This document shows, one piece after another, positions 37,731-46,645 of a stretch of 64,000 bases of DNA. Made by a program: the position numbers and the translations under genes. Source of the stretch: Kribbella monticola (GTDB lineage Bacteria; Actinomycetota; Actinomycetes; Propionibacteriales; Kribbellaceae); contig NZ_QFXK01000022.1 in the NCBI RefSeq assembly GCF_003261635.1, forward strand, positions 1 to 64,000, in the 5' to 3' direction. Each line of letters opens with the position of its first letter. Position 1 is the first letter of the stretch. The notes under the pieces were generated by a model. The model saw only the letters and a list, made by a program, of their open reading frames with translations. It did no database searches and had not been told where the DNA came from.

Positions 37731-38812
37731 TGCTGCCCCATCGGCACGTCTACCAGGCCCGCTGCGTGGCGCCCGGCGGCGGCTGCTGCTTCGAAGTACG
37801 AGCGGTCCGTGTCCAGGTTGCGGCCCATCGTCGAGAGCTTGACCGGAGCGGCCGCCAGCGCGTCGTACAGGCCGTCCACGGACACCCGTACGACGCGGTG
37901 CCGCGCCTTCAGCGGTTCGGCGGCGTCCCGGACGAGGTCGCCGAAGTCACCGTCGAGATCCGGTACGACGACGTCGGCCGGCTGCAGCGCGACCCGCCCG
38001 TACGCCGTGAGGCTGTGGTGGGAGATCCCGCGGTGCCGTGGTCGCGGGTCGGCCTCGGAGATCCGCAGCGACGCCACTGCGCGACCGCCGAGCGTGCCGA
38101 TCGCGTTGACCGCCTCGCCCGACTGAACGCCGGAGAAGCCCCAGCGGGTCCCCGTGCCGAGGTTGCCCGGCCCCTGCGTGATGACGACGACTTCGGCCGC
38201 CAGGACGTGTACTGCGGTCAGTAGGCCGGTGTGGACGGTCACAGCCTCCCGGTCACCACCGAACGCCTGGCCGACGGTCACTGTCCCACTCAGCCAGCCC
38301 GCGTCCTTCAAGGCCGGCACAGTGCGCGAGAACGCCAGCGGCAGCGCGCCACCATCCGTCATGACGTACACGACGCGCGTAGTAGGCCTGGCCTCGAACA
38401 CTCCGGCCAGCACGGCCGGCAGCGCGGAGTGCAGGTCCGCCACGACCACCGGCGTACCGAACAGGTCGTCGGCGTCACGCAGTACGGCGTGGTCGGGGGA
38501 GTCCTGCTCGTCGGCGCCCAGCACCATCGACTGCAGCGGTGTGTAGCGGGCCTTGACCAGGTGGCCCGTCTCCGGTGGATCAGGTGGCAGCCGGTCGGGG
38601 ATCGCGACCACCAGTGCGTAGCCGCCGGTCCCCAGCCCACGGTCCAGCGCGCCGACGTTCAGCAGCACCCGGTCACCCACCACAGGCGACCCGACCAGCT
38701 CCGGATAGGCCAGAGCGCGCACGGCCCGGTCCCCGATCACCACGGCCAGTTCCTGCGCCCCGGGCCAGCCCCGCCCGAGCCCGCTGACAACCCCTTCACG
38801 CCACCGCATCAC
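37718..38812 (-). CDS. DUF3866 family protein
   Basis: The 364-residue actinobacterial protein has GDRVLLNVGALDRGLGTGGYALVVA and YVMTDGGALPLAFSRTVPAL. Its motifs include GPGNLGTGTRWGFSGVQSGE, reminiscent of a nucleotide or metabolite site. Function is unknown. The start GTG 38812 is supported by TACAGT 6 bases upstream. The last codons form the right arm of the terminator. Confidence 0.85.
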   Translation of the reverse strand: MMRWREGVVSGLGRGWPGAQELAVVIGDRAVRALAYPELVGSPVVGDRVLLNVGALDRGLGTGGYALVVAIPDRLPPDPPETGHLVKARYTPLQSMVLGADEQDSPDHAVLRDADDLFGTPVVVADLHSALPAVLAGVFEARPTTRVVYVMTDGGALPLAFSRTVPALKDAGWLSGTVTVGQAFGGDREAVTVHTGLLTAVHVLAAEVVVITQGPGNLGTGTRWGFSGVQSGEAVNAIGTLGGRAVASLRISEADPRPRHRGISHHSLTAYGRVALQPADVVVPDLDGDFGDLVRDAAEPLKARHRVVRVSVDGLYDALAAAPVKLSTMGRNLDTDRSYFEAAAAAGRHAAGLVDVPMGQQKAV

Positions 38813-38818
38813 CCGCTG

Positions 38819-38824
38819 ACTGTA
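38819..38824 (-). promoter_or_regulatory. -10 of leaderless DUF3866 gene
   Basis: TACAGT on the minus strand is 6 bases before GTG 38812. Confidence 0.5.
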
Positions 38825-38846
38825 GCCAACTGCCCGCTCGGGGCGG

Positions 38847-39707
38847 CTACGACGCGGTGCGCTTGAGGAAGTCCAGGGCAGTGTCGGCGACCTCCTGCCA
38901 GCCGCTGTCGATGGTCAGTGCATGGCCGCGGCCTTCCAGCTCGACGATCTCGGTGACACCGGGGTTGTCCTGCTGTTGCTTGTAGGAGGCGTTCGCGACG
39001 GCCCACGGGACCGTGTTGTCCTTCTCGCCGGAGATGATCAGCAGCGGACCGCGGTCGGGGTTCGAGGTGTCGACCTTCGCCTCGGTCCAGGGGTTGAGGT
39101 TGGCTGCCGCTGCCTGGAACAGAGGCTTGCCGGCCGCCGGTACTGCGTACGTCTCGTACAGGTACTTGGCTTCGTCCTCCTCGACCGCGTTCGCGAAGCC
39201 GAACCGGAACTGGTCGTAGGTGAGCGGAACCGCCCGGTTGCGGTTGGCCGGGTTCCCGAGCACCGGGAAGGCCGACTTCAAGGCGGAGATCGGCAGCGGG
39301 AGTACGCCGCGGAACGGCGCCGGGTCGATCGCCACGGACGCTGCGGCAAGGCCGCGTCCAGCCAGGATCTGCGTCAGCAGGCCACCGAACGAGTGGCCGA
39401 CGATGACCGGTTTGGTGTCCAGTCCGCGGATGATCTCCTCGAAATGGTCGGCGACCTGGCCGATCGACTTCCCCGCGAACGCCTCCGGGTGCGCGTTGGC
39501 CTCCTCCACCGTCTCGGGATCGTCCGGCCAGCCGGGCGTCAGGGCGACGTACCCGCGCTGCTCGAACAGCGTCACCCAACGTTCCCAGCTGCTCGGCAAC
39601 AGCCACAGCCCGTGGATGAAAACGACCGGCGGACGCCCCGCGGCGTTCGCCTGCTTGCATTGCTCCAGCTCGTGCTCGGTGATGGTCCGGGCAGCGGAAT
39701 CAGACAT
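38847..39707 (-). CDS. Alpha/beta hydrolase
   Basis: The 286-residue hydrolase has VVFIHGLWLLPSSWERW (oxyanion HG), the nucleophile elbow VGHSFGGLLTQIL and a late His in EGRGHALTIDSGW, giving the Ser-Asp-His triad. It is co-directional with the frameshifted SDR 60 bases upstream, so the two may form one operon. ATG 39707 is preceded by AGGGGA. Substrate unknown. Confidence 0.85.
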   Translation of the reverse strand: MSDSAARTITEHELEQCKQANAAGRPPVVFIHGLWLLPSSWERWVTLFEQRGYVALTPGWPDDPETVEEANAHPEAFAGKSIGQVADHFEEIIRGLDTKPVIVGHSFGGLLTQILAGRGLAAASVAIDPAPFRGVLPLPISALKSAFPVLGNPANRNRAVPLTYDQFRFGFANAVEEDEAKYLYETYAVPAAGKPLFQAAAANLNPWTEAKVDTSNPDRGPLLIISGEKDNTVPWAVANASYKQQQDNPGVTEIVELEGRGHALTIDSGWQEVADTALDFLKRTAS

Positions 39708-39766
39708 TGGGTCCCCTAGCGTGGAAGGAATGGTCGGCTGCACGAGCCGCCGGTGGTTCAGTGGAG

Positions 39767-40556
39767 TCAGACGGTGGTGATGAGGCCGCCGTCGATGACG
39801 AAATCGCTGCCGTTGACGTTGCCGGCCCGGTCGCTGGCCAGCAGCAGGGCGAGGTCGGCGACCTCTTGTGGGGTGGTGAAGCGGCCGGTCGGACTGTCGG
39901 CGGCGGCGCTGCCGGCGACCTCGTCGGGTTTGAGGCCGCGTGCTCTGGCGATCGTTTCGGCGACTCCGCCGGCGCCGAGCCACAGGTCGGTCTGTACCGG
40001 ACCGGGGCTGATCGTGTTGACCCGGACGCCCTGCGGGCCGAACTCCTTGGACAGCGACTTGCACAGGTTGCTCAGCGCCCCCTTGGCCGCGCTGTAGTCG
40101 ATCACCGCCGGATCGGGCAGCGAGGCGTTGACCGAGGCAACCGTCACGATGCTCGGGCTCGGCCGCCCGAGCATGTGTGGCAGCGCGGCCCCGGATACTC
40201 CGGACGGCGGCCAGGAAGTTGATCGTGAGAGTCGCGTCCCAGTCCTCGTCGGAGATCGCCAGGAATCCGTCCAGCCTCGGCCGGACGGCACCGACGTTGT
40301 TGACCAGGATGTCCAGGCTCCGATGCCTGCCGACGGCTTCCTCGATCAGGTACGCCGGTCCGCCCGCTTCGGTGAGGTCGACCTTGATCACGGCGACCGG
40401 GAAGCGGTCGGCGAGCAGGTCGAGTTCGTCGCTGCCGTGCAGCGCGCCGGCCACGACCGCGACGCCTTCCTCCGCGAGTGATCGCGTGATCGCGAGGCCG
40501 ATGCCCTTGCTCGCACCGGTCACCACTGCGACCTTGCCGGTCAGATGAAGCTCCAC
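39767..40556 (-). pseudogene. SDR family oxidoreductase, frameshifted
   Basis: The N-part (TGKVAVVTGASKGIGLAI, DILVNNVGAVRPRLDGF) and C-part (YSAAKGALSNLCKSLSKE, FVIDGGLITTV) of a classical SDR lie in different minus-strand frames. Removing one C from the run CCCC at 40189-40192 (plus strand) joins them into VRSIRAALPHMLG and restores 262 residues with TGxxxGIG, NNxG and the YxxxK site. The frameshift is either real or a sequencing error in a short homopolymer. GTG 40556 has AGGGAGAG before it. Confidence 0.75.
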
Positions 40557-40628
40557 GTGTTCTCTCCCTGGTCGGGGTACTGCGTCGGCGGTCCCGACGC
40601 TAGGCCCGCCGGCCCTCGGTCCGACACC

Positions 40629-40640
40629 ACGTGATCACGT
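40629..40640. promoter_or_regulatory. 12-bp palindromic operator candidate
   Basis: ACGTGATCACGT is a perfect palindrome 73-85 bases upstream of the SDR start and 107-119 upstream of the divergent LuxR-type regulator. It could be the regulator's binding site. Confidence 0.45.
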
Positions 40641-40746
40641 AGTCCGAATCGCCTGCCGCCCGGCGGAGTCGCGGGCGACGATGAGTGCAGGTCGTACGTG
40701 GGGATACCGGCCGCCGCCTGGAGCGTTCACCGACGCCGGAGGAGCC

Positions 40747-41901
40747 ATGGACGACGCGGGAGGGCCAGCACGCGGCGAGGCGGTCCAATACGTCCTCGAC
40801 CGGGTCGCGCACGGCGGCCACGGTCCGGGCGCGGTCTCCGAGGCGATCCAGCTCTCCTGGCAGCGTTCCGCCGACGCCGGGCTGCCCACTGACCACGTCG
40901 CTGTCCCGTTCGACGCCGACGTCGACAAGGACGGCAGGCTTCGCCGGGCTGCGGCGCCGGCCATGGCTGCCGTCAGCGCCGACCTGTCCGATCTCCCTGT
41001 CGCGCTGCTGCTCAGCGACCACACCGGACACGTGGTCGATCGTTGGGCCGGCTCCAGCAGTACCTCGGACCTGATGGACGGCATCGGCGCGGCACCCGGT
41101 TACGTGTGCCGCGAGGAACTCGTCGGCACCAACTCGATCGGCCTGGCTCTGCTGACCTCCGGACCGGCCGTCGTCCGCGGCTTCGAGCACTACGCCGACA
41201 ACCTGACCGCTGTGTCCTGTGCCTCCAGCCCGGTCGTCCATCCCGCGACCGGTCAACTGCTGGGCGTCGTCAACGCCACTTGTCCGGGGAGCATCTACAA
41301 CCCGGTCATGCCCGCCCTGGTCGGGCGGGTCGTGGCCGAGACCCGTCGCCGGCTGATCGAGGAATCGCGCGTCCCCTCATCCGCACTCCGTGCCGCGTTC
41401 CTGACCGCACGCCGCCGGTCGAAGGGCGCGCTCGCCGCCGTCAGCGCCAACACCATGTTCTTCAACACCGCGGCCGGCCCGATCCTCGCCGCCCCGGCCG
41501 ACCGTGCGCTGCTGTGGGAGTGGGCCGAACGGGCGATCCGCGACCAGGTCGGAGCCCTGGAAGCGGTCGTCGCCTACACCTCGGGCCCCAGGTCCACTCG
41601 CTGCGAACCCGTGTACGACGGCTCGACGCTAGCCGGGGCCGTCGTCCGGATCGGCCGCCGGATGAACCCCGCGCCGCCCGCGGCGCTGTCCGACACAGGT
41701 GCCGCGAGCCGCTGGTCGCTCCTCACCGACTCCGAGCGGAACATCGCCGAACAGGTCTCGCGCGGACTCACCAACCGCGAGACCGCCGCGCTGCTGTTCC
41801 TGTCACCCCACACGGTGGACTACCACCTGCGGCAGATCTTCCGCACCCTCGGCGTACAGTCACGGGTCGAACTCGCCCGGATCGTCGAGCGGACCCGCTG
41901 A
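40747..41901 (+). CDS. GAF-domain LuxR-type transcriptional regulator
   Basis: The 384-residue protein has an AcoR-like N-terminal half (ISWQRSADAGLP-type start, VGTNSIGLALLTSGPAVVRG, ENLTAVSCASSPVVHP region) that normally precedes an AAA+ domain. Here it joins a C-terminal LuxR helix-turn-helix (LTDSERNIAEQVSRGLTNRE, LSPHTVDYHLRQIFRTLGVQ). It diverges from the SDR-hydrolase genes and probably controls them. ATG 40747 follows GGAGG. Confidence 0.82.
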   Translation: MDDAGGPARGEAVQYVLDRVAHGGHGPGAVSEAIQLSWQRSADAGLPTDHVAVPFDADVDKDGRLRRAAAPAMAAVSADLSDLPVALLLSDHTGHVVDRWAGSSSTSDLMDGIGAAPGYVCREELVGTNSIGLALLTSGPAVVRGFEHYADNLTAVSCASSPVVHPATGQLLGVVNATCPGSIYNPVMPALVGRVVAETRRRLIEESRVPSSALRAAFLTARRRSKGALAAVSANTMFFNTAAGPILAAPADRALLWEWAERAIRDQVGALEAVVAYTSGPRSTRCEPVYDGSTLAGAVVRIGRRMNPAPPAALSDTGAASRWSLLTDSERNIAEQVSRGLTNRETAALLFLSPHTVDYHLRQIFRTLGVQSRVELARIVERTR

Positions 41902-41959
41902 CAGCACGTAAGGGAACACCTGTTCGGCGCGGGGGTGGGGACGGGGACCGGGGACGCCG

Positions 41960-41965
41960 TAAGGT
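41960..41965 (+). promoter_or_regulatory. -10 of leaderless pafB
   Basis: TAAGGT is 6 bases before GTG 41972. Confidence 0.55.
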
Positions 41966-41971
41966 GGTCGG

Positions 41972-42934
41972 GTGTCGGCGCGGAAGAGTGAGCGGCTGCT
42001 CAATTTGGTGATCTGCCTGCTGGTCGCGCGCACGTATGTGACCAAGGAGCGGATCCGCGAGGTGGTCGAGGGGTACGCCGGGCAGACCGACGACGCCTTC
42101 GAGAAGATGTTCGAGCGCGACAAGGACGAGTTGCGCGACCTCGGCATCCCGATCGAGATGGGCACCATCGACAAGTTCTTCTCCGACGACGTCGGCTACC
42201 GGATCCGCCGGGACGTGTTCGAGCTGCCCGAGGTACACCTGGAGCCGGACGAGGCCGCGGTACTGGGCGTTGCCGCCAGGGTCTGGCAGCACGCCAGCCT
42301 GGCCGAGGCGACCACGTCGGCCGTGCTGAAGCTGAAGGCCGCCGGGATCCAGACCGACCAGTCCGCGCTCAGCGCCATCGAGCCGCACGTCGGTGCTTCG
42401 GAGCCCGCCTTCGATCCACTCTGGTCAGCCGTGGTCAGCCGCAGCGTCGTCCGCTTCGAGCACCGTCGCAGCGGTCTCGCCGAGCCGACCCAACGGACCC
42501 TCGAGCCGTGGGGCATCGTCTCCTGGCACGGCCGCTGGTACGTCGTGGGCCGCGACCGTGACCGCGAAGCGACCCGGATGTTCCGGCTGTCCAGGATCGG
42601 CGGCGACGTGAAGACGGTCGGCGAACCGGGGGCCTTCGTCGTACCGGAAGGCACCGATCTCCGGTCGCTCGTGTCCGAATTGGCGCCGCCGCGGCCGACG
42701 TCGGAGGCGAAGGTGCGGGCCCGGACCGGCTCCTGCGTCAGCCTGCGCCGCCGGGCGAACGCGATCGAGCCGTACGAGGACGGCTGGGACCTGCTGCACG
42801 TCCCGTACGCCGACTCGGAGGTGCTCGCCGAGGAGATCGCGTCGTACGGGCCCGACGCGGTCGTCGAAGGACCCGGAGACGTGCTCGACGGCGTACTGCG
42901 TCGGCTGCGGACCATTGCCGGGGTGGCCGGATGA
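41972..42934 (+). CDS. pafB: WYL-domain transcriptional regulator PafB
   Basis: The 320-residue protein has an N-terminal winged helix (SERLLNLVICLLVARTYVTK) and a WYL domain (RTLEPWGIVSWHGRWYVVGR). With PafC it forms the PafBC heterodimer that activates the LexA-independent DNA-damage response in mycobacteria. It is a GTG-start leaderless candidate and overlaps pafC by ATGA. Confidence 0.93.
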   Translation: MSARKSERLLNLVICLLVARTYVTKERIREVVEGYAGQTDDAFEKMFERDKDELRDLGIPIEMGTIDKFFSDDVGYRIRRDVFELPEVHLEPDEAAVLGVAARVWQHASLAEATTSAVLKLKAAGIQTDQSALSAIEPHVGASEPAFDPLWSAVVSRSVVRFEHRRSGLAEPTQRTLEPWGIVSWHGRWYVVGRDRDREATRMFRLSRIGGDVKTVGEPGAFVVPEGTDLRSLVSELAPPRPTSEAKVRARTGSCVSLRRRANAIEPYEDGWDLLHVPYADSEVLAEEIASYGPDAVVEGPGDVLDGVLRRLRTIAGVAG

Positions 42935-43902
42935 GCAACGCCCGGGATCAGGTGCAGCGGCTGCTCGCGCTGGTGCCGTACCTGCGGGAGAACGACGGCG
43001 CGCGAGTCGACGACGTCGCCGCGGAGTTCGGCGTCCGGCCGAAGCAGATCATCGCCGACCTCAAGGTGCTCTGGTTCTGTGGGCTGCCCGGCGCGCAGAT
43101 GGGCGACCTGATCGAGATCGACATCGACGCGGCCGAGGGCGACGGCGTCATCCACCTGAACAACGCCGACTACCTGGCCCGGCCGTTGCGGCTGGCCGCG
43201 GACGAGGCGCTGGCGCTGCTGACCGCGCTGCGGACGCTCCGTGAGGTCACCGCCGGGCACGACCGGGACGCGGTCGACCGGGCGATCGCCAAGCTCGAGC
43301 GGGCCGCGGGCGAGGGCGCTGCCGCCATCGAAGGCTCGGCGGCGCACGTCCACGTCGAGCCGGCGGCCCCGGAGATCGCCGACATGGTGAACCGGGCGCT
43401 GGCCGAGCATCGCCGGATGCACCTGACGTACGACGTACCGTCTCGCGACGAGACCACCGAGCGCGATGTCGACCCGATGCGCCTGGTCGTGTCGGAGGGC
43501 CGGACGTATCTGGAGGCCTGGTGCCGGCTGGCCGAGGACGTCCGGTTGTTCCGCCTCGACCGGATCGCCGCCGCCAAGGTGCTCGACCTGCCGAGCGAGC
43601 CACCGCCGGAGGCGACGCCGCGGGACTTGTCGAACGGCATGTTCCAGCCGTCGGACCACGACCTGCTCGCCACCGTGCAACTCGCGCCGCCCGCGCGCTG
43701 GGTCGCGGAGTACTACCCGATCGAGTCGGTCGAGGAAGGCCCGGACGGGTCGCTGATCGTCAAACTGCGCGTCGCCGACACAGCCTGGCTGCAACGCCTC
43801 GTACTCCGCTTGGGCGGCTCCGCGACGGTCCTCGAACCGGCCGACCTGAGCGACCAGATCGCCGCCACCGCCCGCGACGCCCTCTCGGCGTACGACGTCT
43901 AG
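42931..43902 (+). CDS. pafC: WYL-domain transcriptional regulator PafC
   Basis: The 323-residue partner of PafB has a winged helix (VQRLLALVPYLRENDGARVD), a WYL core and a WCX tail (ESVEEGPDGSLIVKLRVADTAWLQRLVLRLGG). ATG 42931 overlaps the pafB stop (ATGA). Three 20-bp repeats begin at its stop codon. Confidence 0.93.
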   Translation: MSNARDQVQRLLALVPYLRENDGARVDDVAAEFGVRPKQIIADLKVLWFCGLPGAQMGDLIEIDIDAAEGDGVIHLNNADYLARPLRLAADEALALLTALRTLREVTAGHDRDAVDRAIAKLERAAGEGAAAIEGSAAHVHVEPAAPEIADMVNRALAEHRRMHLTYDVPSRDETTERDVDPMRLVVSEGRTYLEAWCRLAEDVRLFRLDRIAAAKVLDLPSEPPPEATPRDLSNGMFQPSDHDLLATVQLAPPARWVAEYYPIESVEEGPDGSLIVKLRVADTAWLQRLVLRLGGSATVLEPADLSDQIAATARDALSAYDV

Positions 43903-43960
43903 CCCTGAGGACAGTGTTTCTGACCCAGGGACAGCGTTTCTAGCCCTGGGACAGCGTCTT
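43901..43960. repeat. Triplicated 20-bp repeat at a convergent gene junction
   Basis: Copies at 43901, 43921 and 43941 share the core ACAG(T/C)GTTTCT or ACAGCGTCTT with about 80% identity. The minus-strand winged-helix gene stops inside the array, and pafC stops at its edge. Confidence 0.7.
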
Positions 43961-45142
43961 CTCCAGCGGTGACCGGAAGCGCGGTGTCACCCGTACGCCG
44001 GCCAGCCAGCTAGTCCATTTCGCGGCTTCGACCTCGATCGCCCGGGTGGCCTCGGCGCCGACGTCCTCCAGTAGCCTGAAGCGGACCTCGCCGGACTCGG
44101 GCTGCCCCCAGCCGCCGACGATCCGGCCGTTCACCCAGACCGTGGGCCCGACGTTGCCGGTGGTGTCGAAGAGCTGAGGCTTGTACTCGCCCAGGTACCA
44201 ATCGCGCTCTTTCCAGCCCATCGGCGTCGGGTCCAGCGCCGGCAGCAGCGCCACCCACGGTTCGACCTCGGGCTCCGGCCCCTCGTCGCCGGGCAGGACG
44301 TAGCCGATCGCGCCGTCCAGGTCGACCTCTACGGCGTCGACGGCGGTGAGCGCCTTCTTCGTCTGGCCGAGCGTCCAGCCTGACCACCACTGCAGATCCG
44401 CGGCCGTTCCAGGCCCGAACGAGGTCAGCCAGGCCTTGGCAAGCTCCGCCCGGGCTTCCTCGGCGGGCAGTTTGTCGCCCAGGCCACCCGGCAGCCAGTT
44501 CTCGGCGGGGGACCACTGGTGCTGGCCGCTGAGCCACGTGCCGAGCGGGCGGCCGCGGACGATTCGACCCTCAGCGGCGAGCTGGAACAGGACTCGACTG
44601 GTGACATACGGCTGAGCGGCGTACGACTTGCCTTCGGCCATCGAGAGCCGGGTGCGCAGGCGCGGTTCGTCCGCGGACAGTTCGTTCGCGGTGGCGGAAC
44701 CGCGCAGCGACAGGGCGGTCGCGGTCGACTCCTCGACGGCCCGCAGCCACTTGCCGGCGGCTTCCGCGTCCGCTCCGATCCCGGCCTCGACGAGGTGCTT
44801 GATCAGGAGTTTGCGCTGTTTCACGGCGATGTCGTCGGTGCAGGCAGCCTGGATCACCGGCGCGAAGGCCGTCGGCGCCACGAAGACGGTCCGCCGCATG
44901 CCGAGCATCCGGATCAGCGTGCGATCGTCGTACAGGGCACGTTCCGTGCCCGCGACCTCACTGCCCGGCACCCTGGCGGCTACGGACAGGTGCACGGTCG
45001 CCGGGTCGGTGGCGTGCAGCACGACCACGGCCGCGGCGGCCTCGACCGGACCGGCCGCCTGGCAGGACGGTGCCAGCCGGTGCCGCCGGCCGATCCTCGC
45101 CCTCCGCTCGCCGACCCCGATCCGCTCCATCAACGCCCCCAT
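43940..45142 (-). CDS. Winged-helix DNA-binding domain protein (YcaQ-related)
   Basis: The 400-residue protein belongs to the HTH_42 family (PF06224), with HATDPATVHLSVAARVPG near the start, RTLIRMLGMRRTVFVAP, GRPLGTWLSGQHQWSPAENW and RIVGGWGQPESGEV. Family members include the DNA interstrand-crosslink glycosylase YcaQ/AlkX and AlkZ. A second, diverged member lies at 48602-49885. ATG 45142 is used; ATG 45130 is possible. It converges on pafC. Confidence 0.85.
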   Translation of the reverse strand: MGALMERIGVGERRARIGRRHRLAPSCQAAGPVEAAAAVVVLHATDPATVHLSVAARVPGSEVAGTERALYDDRTLIRMLGMRRTVFVAPTAFAPVIQAACTDDIAVKQRKLLIKHLVEAGIGADAEAAGKWLRAVEESTATALSLRGSATANELSADEPRLRTRLSMAEGKSYAAQPYVTSRVLFQLAAEGRIVRGRPLGTWLSGQHQWSPAENWLPGGLGDKLPAEEARAELAKAWLTSFGPGTAADLQWWSGWTLGQTKKALTAVDAVEVDLDGAIGYVLPGDEGPEPEVEPWVALLPALDPTPMGWKERDWYLGEYKPQLFDTTGNVGPTVWVNGRIVGGWGQPESGEVRFRLLEDVGAEATRAIEVEAAKWTSWLAGVRVTPRFRSPLEKTLSQG

Positions 45143-45245
45143 CCCTCGTGGTGATACACAGTTCTTACCATCACGTTCCAGCTACGTTCCGCCGGCGTTG
45201 GGCCTCAGGACCGCCTGCGGGCCGCGATCCTGGTCCGGGACCGGA

Positions 45246-45251
45246 TAGGCT
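45246..45251 (+). promoter_or_regulatory. -10 of leaderless small membrane protein gene
   Basis: TAGGCT is 6 bases before ATG 45258. Confidence 0.55.
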
Positions 45252-45257
45252 CGGGGC

Positions 45258-45449
45258 ATGTACTGGTTCCTGCTGTTCCTCGGCGTGGTGGCGGTGTGGC
45301 TTCTTGTCCTCGCCTTGCTCGCCAAGAAGCTGTGGGGCCAGACCAAGGCACTGACACGTGAGTTGGTCGCCGCCCAGTCCAAGCTCGACGCCGCGCAGTC
45401 ACAGACCAGATCCGGACAGTCCGGCGAAGGTGCGCGGGCCCGGGCGTAG
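45258..45449 (+). CDS. Small membrane protein upstream of tatA
   Basis: The 63-residue protein has one membrane helix (MYWFLLFLGVVAVWLLVLAL) and a short charged tail with a coiled-coil-like stretch (LTRELVAAQSKLDAAQSQTR). No family is recognised. Its TAGGCT promoter and position just before tatA argue that it is real. Confidence 0.7.
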   Translation: MYWFLLFLGVVAVWLLVLALLAKKLWGQTKALTRELVAAQSKLDAAQSQTRSGQSGEGARARA

Positions 45450-45501
45450 TATCGGCGCTCACTGTTGAGCCACGAGTAGAAGTCGGTAGAGGGAGTTCGT
45501 C

Positions 45502-45810
45502 ATGGTTCCGTTTCTCGGTATGCCCCAGGGCGCTGAGTGGCTCGTCATTCTCGCGATCGTCGTCCTGCTCTTCGGCTCGGCCAAGCTGCCGGCACTGGTG
45601 AAGCAGCTCGGGAAGTCCAAGAAGATCTGGGAAGAAGAGGTTGGCCCGGGTCGCAAGAAGGACGACGAGCTGACTCAGGGCGTCCAGGCGCCGACCCAGC
45701 AGGTGAACCCCCCGGTGCAGGCTCCCAGCCAGCAGCCCGTGCAGCAGCCGAACCAGGTGAACGGTCAGGCGCCGGGCGACGGTCTGCCGCCGACGCACAC
45801 GGCCAACTGA
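45502..45810 (+). CDS. tatA: Sec-independent translocase subunit TatA
   Basis: The 102-residue protein has the short membrane helix EWLVILAIVVLLFGSAKLPAL (FGSAKLP is the TatA hinge) and an amphipathic helix, then a Gln/Pro-rich tail. TatA multimerises to form the export pore for folded proteins. ATG 45502 follows GGGAG. tatC begins 16 bases after its stop. Confidence 0.93.
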   Translation: MVPFLGMPQGAEWLVILAIVVLLFGSAKLPALVKQLGKSKKIWEEEVGPGRKKDDELTQGVQAPTQQVNPPVQAPSQQPVQQPNQVNGQAPGDGLPPTHTAN

Positions 45811-45826
45811 GCCTCGCGCTCCATCT

Positions 45827-46645
45827 GTGACAGTGGTGAGGATCGGACGGCGGAAAGAGCGCCGCCCGAAGGACGAAGAGGGTCGGATGACCCTGCGTGA
45901 GCACATCATCGAGCTCCGCAACCGTTTGGTCGTCAGCGTCGCCGCGATCGTCGTCGGCACGATCGCGGCCTGGTTCATCTACGACCAGGCGTTCCACTTC
46001 CTGACGAGCCCGTTCGTCGAGAGCGTCCGGCAGCTGAATCCCAAGCCGGGGGAGAAGCGGCCGGAGCTGACCCTGGGCGGGGTCGGTGACGCGCTGACCT
46101 TCCAGATCAAGGTCTCGGCGCTGATCGGGCTGATCCTGGCCGGGCCGATCTGGCTCTACCAGTTGTGGGCATTCATCGCGCCCGGACTGCACCGCAGCGA
46201 GAAGAAGTGGACGTTCCTGTTCGCCGGGATCGCCGCGCCGCTGTTCGCCGGCGGGATGGCAGTGGCCTACTGGACGCTGCCGAAGGGCATCGCGATCCTG
46301 ATCAGCTTCACCCCGGAGTCGGTCCAGAACCTGGTCGACGTGCAGCACTATCTGGACTTCGTGATCCGGACCATGCTGGTGTTCGGCGTCGCGTTCCTGA
46401 TCCCGCTGGTCGTCGTGCTGCTGAACATGGTCGGCCTGGTGCCGGCGACCGCGCTCAGCAAGTTCCGGCCGTACATCATCTTGGTGATCTTCGTCTTCGC
46501 CGCCGTCGCCACCCCGTCGGGTGACCCGTTCACGATGTGTCTGCTGGCGATCCCGATGTGCCTGCTGTTCTTCATCGCCGAAGTGATCTGCCGGATCAAC
46601 GACAAGCGCCGGTCGCGCAAGGCCGAGGAAATGCTGGCCGATTGA
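45827..46645 (+). CDS. tatC: Twin-arginine translocase subunit TatC
   Basis: The 272-residue six-helix membrane protein has the conserved N-terminal MTLREHIIELRNRL and FVFAAVATPSGDPFTMCLLAIP. It binds the twin-arginine signal peptide. GTG 45827 is used; GTG 45833 or 45836 would shorten it by 2-3 residues. The stop overlaps the next ATG by one base. Confidence 0.93.
   Translation: MTVVRIGRRKERRPKDEEGRMTLREHIIELRNRLVVSVAAIVVGTIAAWFIYDQAFHFLTSPFVESVRQLNPKPGEKRPELTLGGVGDALTFQIKVSALIGLILAGPIWLYQLWAFIAPGLHRSEKKWTFLFAGIAAPLFAGGMAVAYWTLPKGIAILISFTPESVQNLVDVQHYLDFVIRTMLVFGVAFLIPLVVVLLNMVGLVPATALSKFRPYIILVIFVFAAVATPSGDPFTMCLLAIPMCLLFFIAEVICRINDKRRSRKAEEMLAD

Noticed and set aside
38847..40556. One 569-residue fusion protein (SDR plus hydrolase)
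   Set aside because: The frame between the two domains is low-complexity out-of-frame SDR sequence; a single-base frameshift explains it, and the hydrolase has its own ATG and ribosome-binding site.
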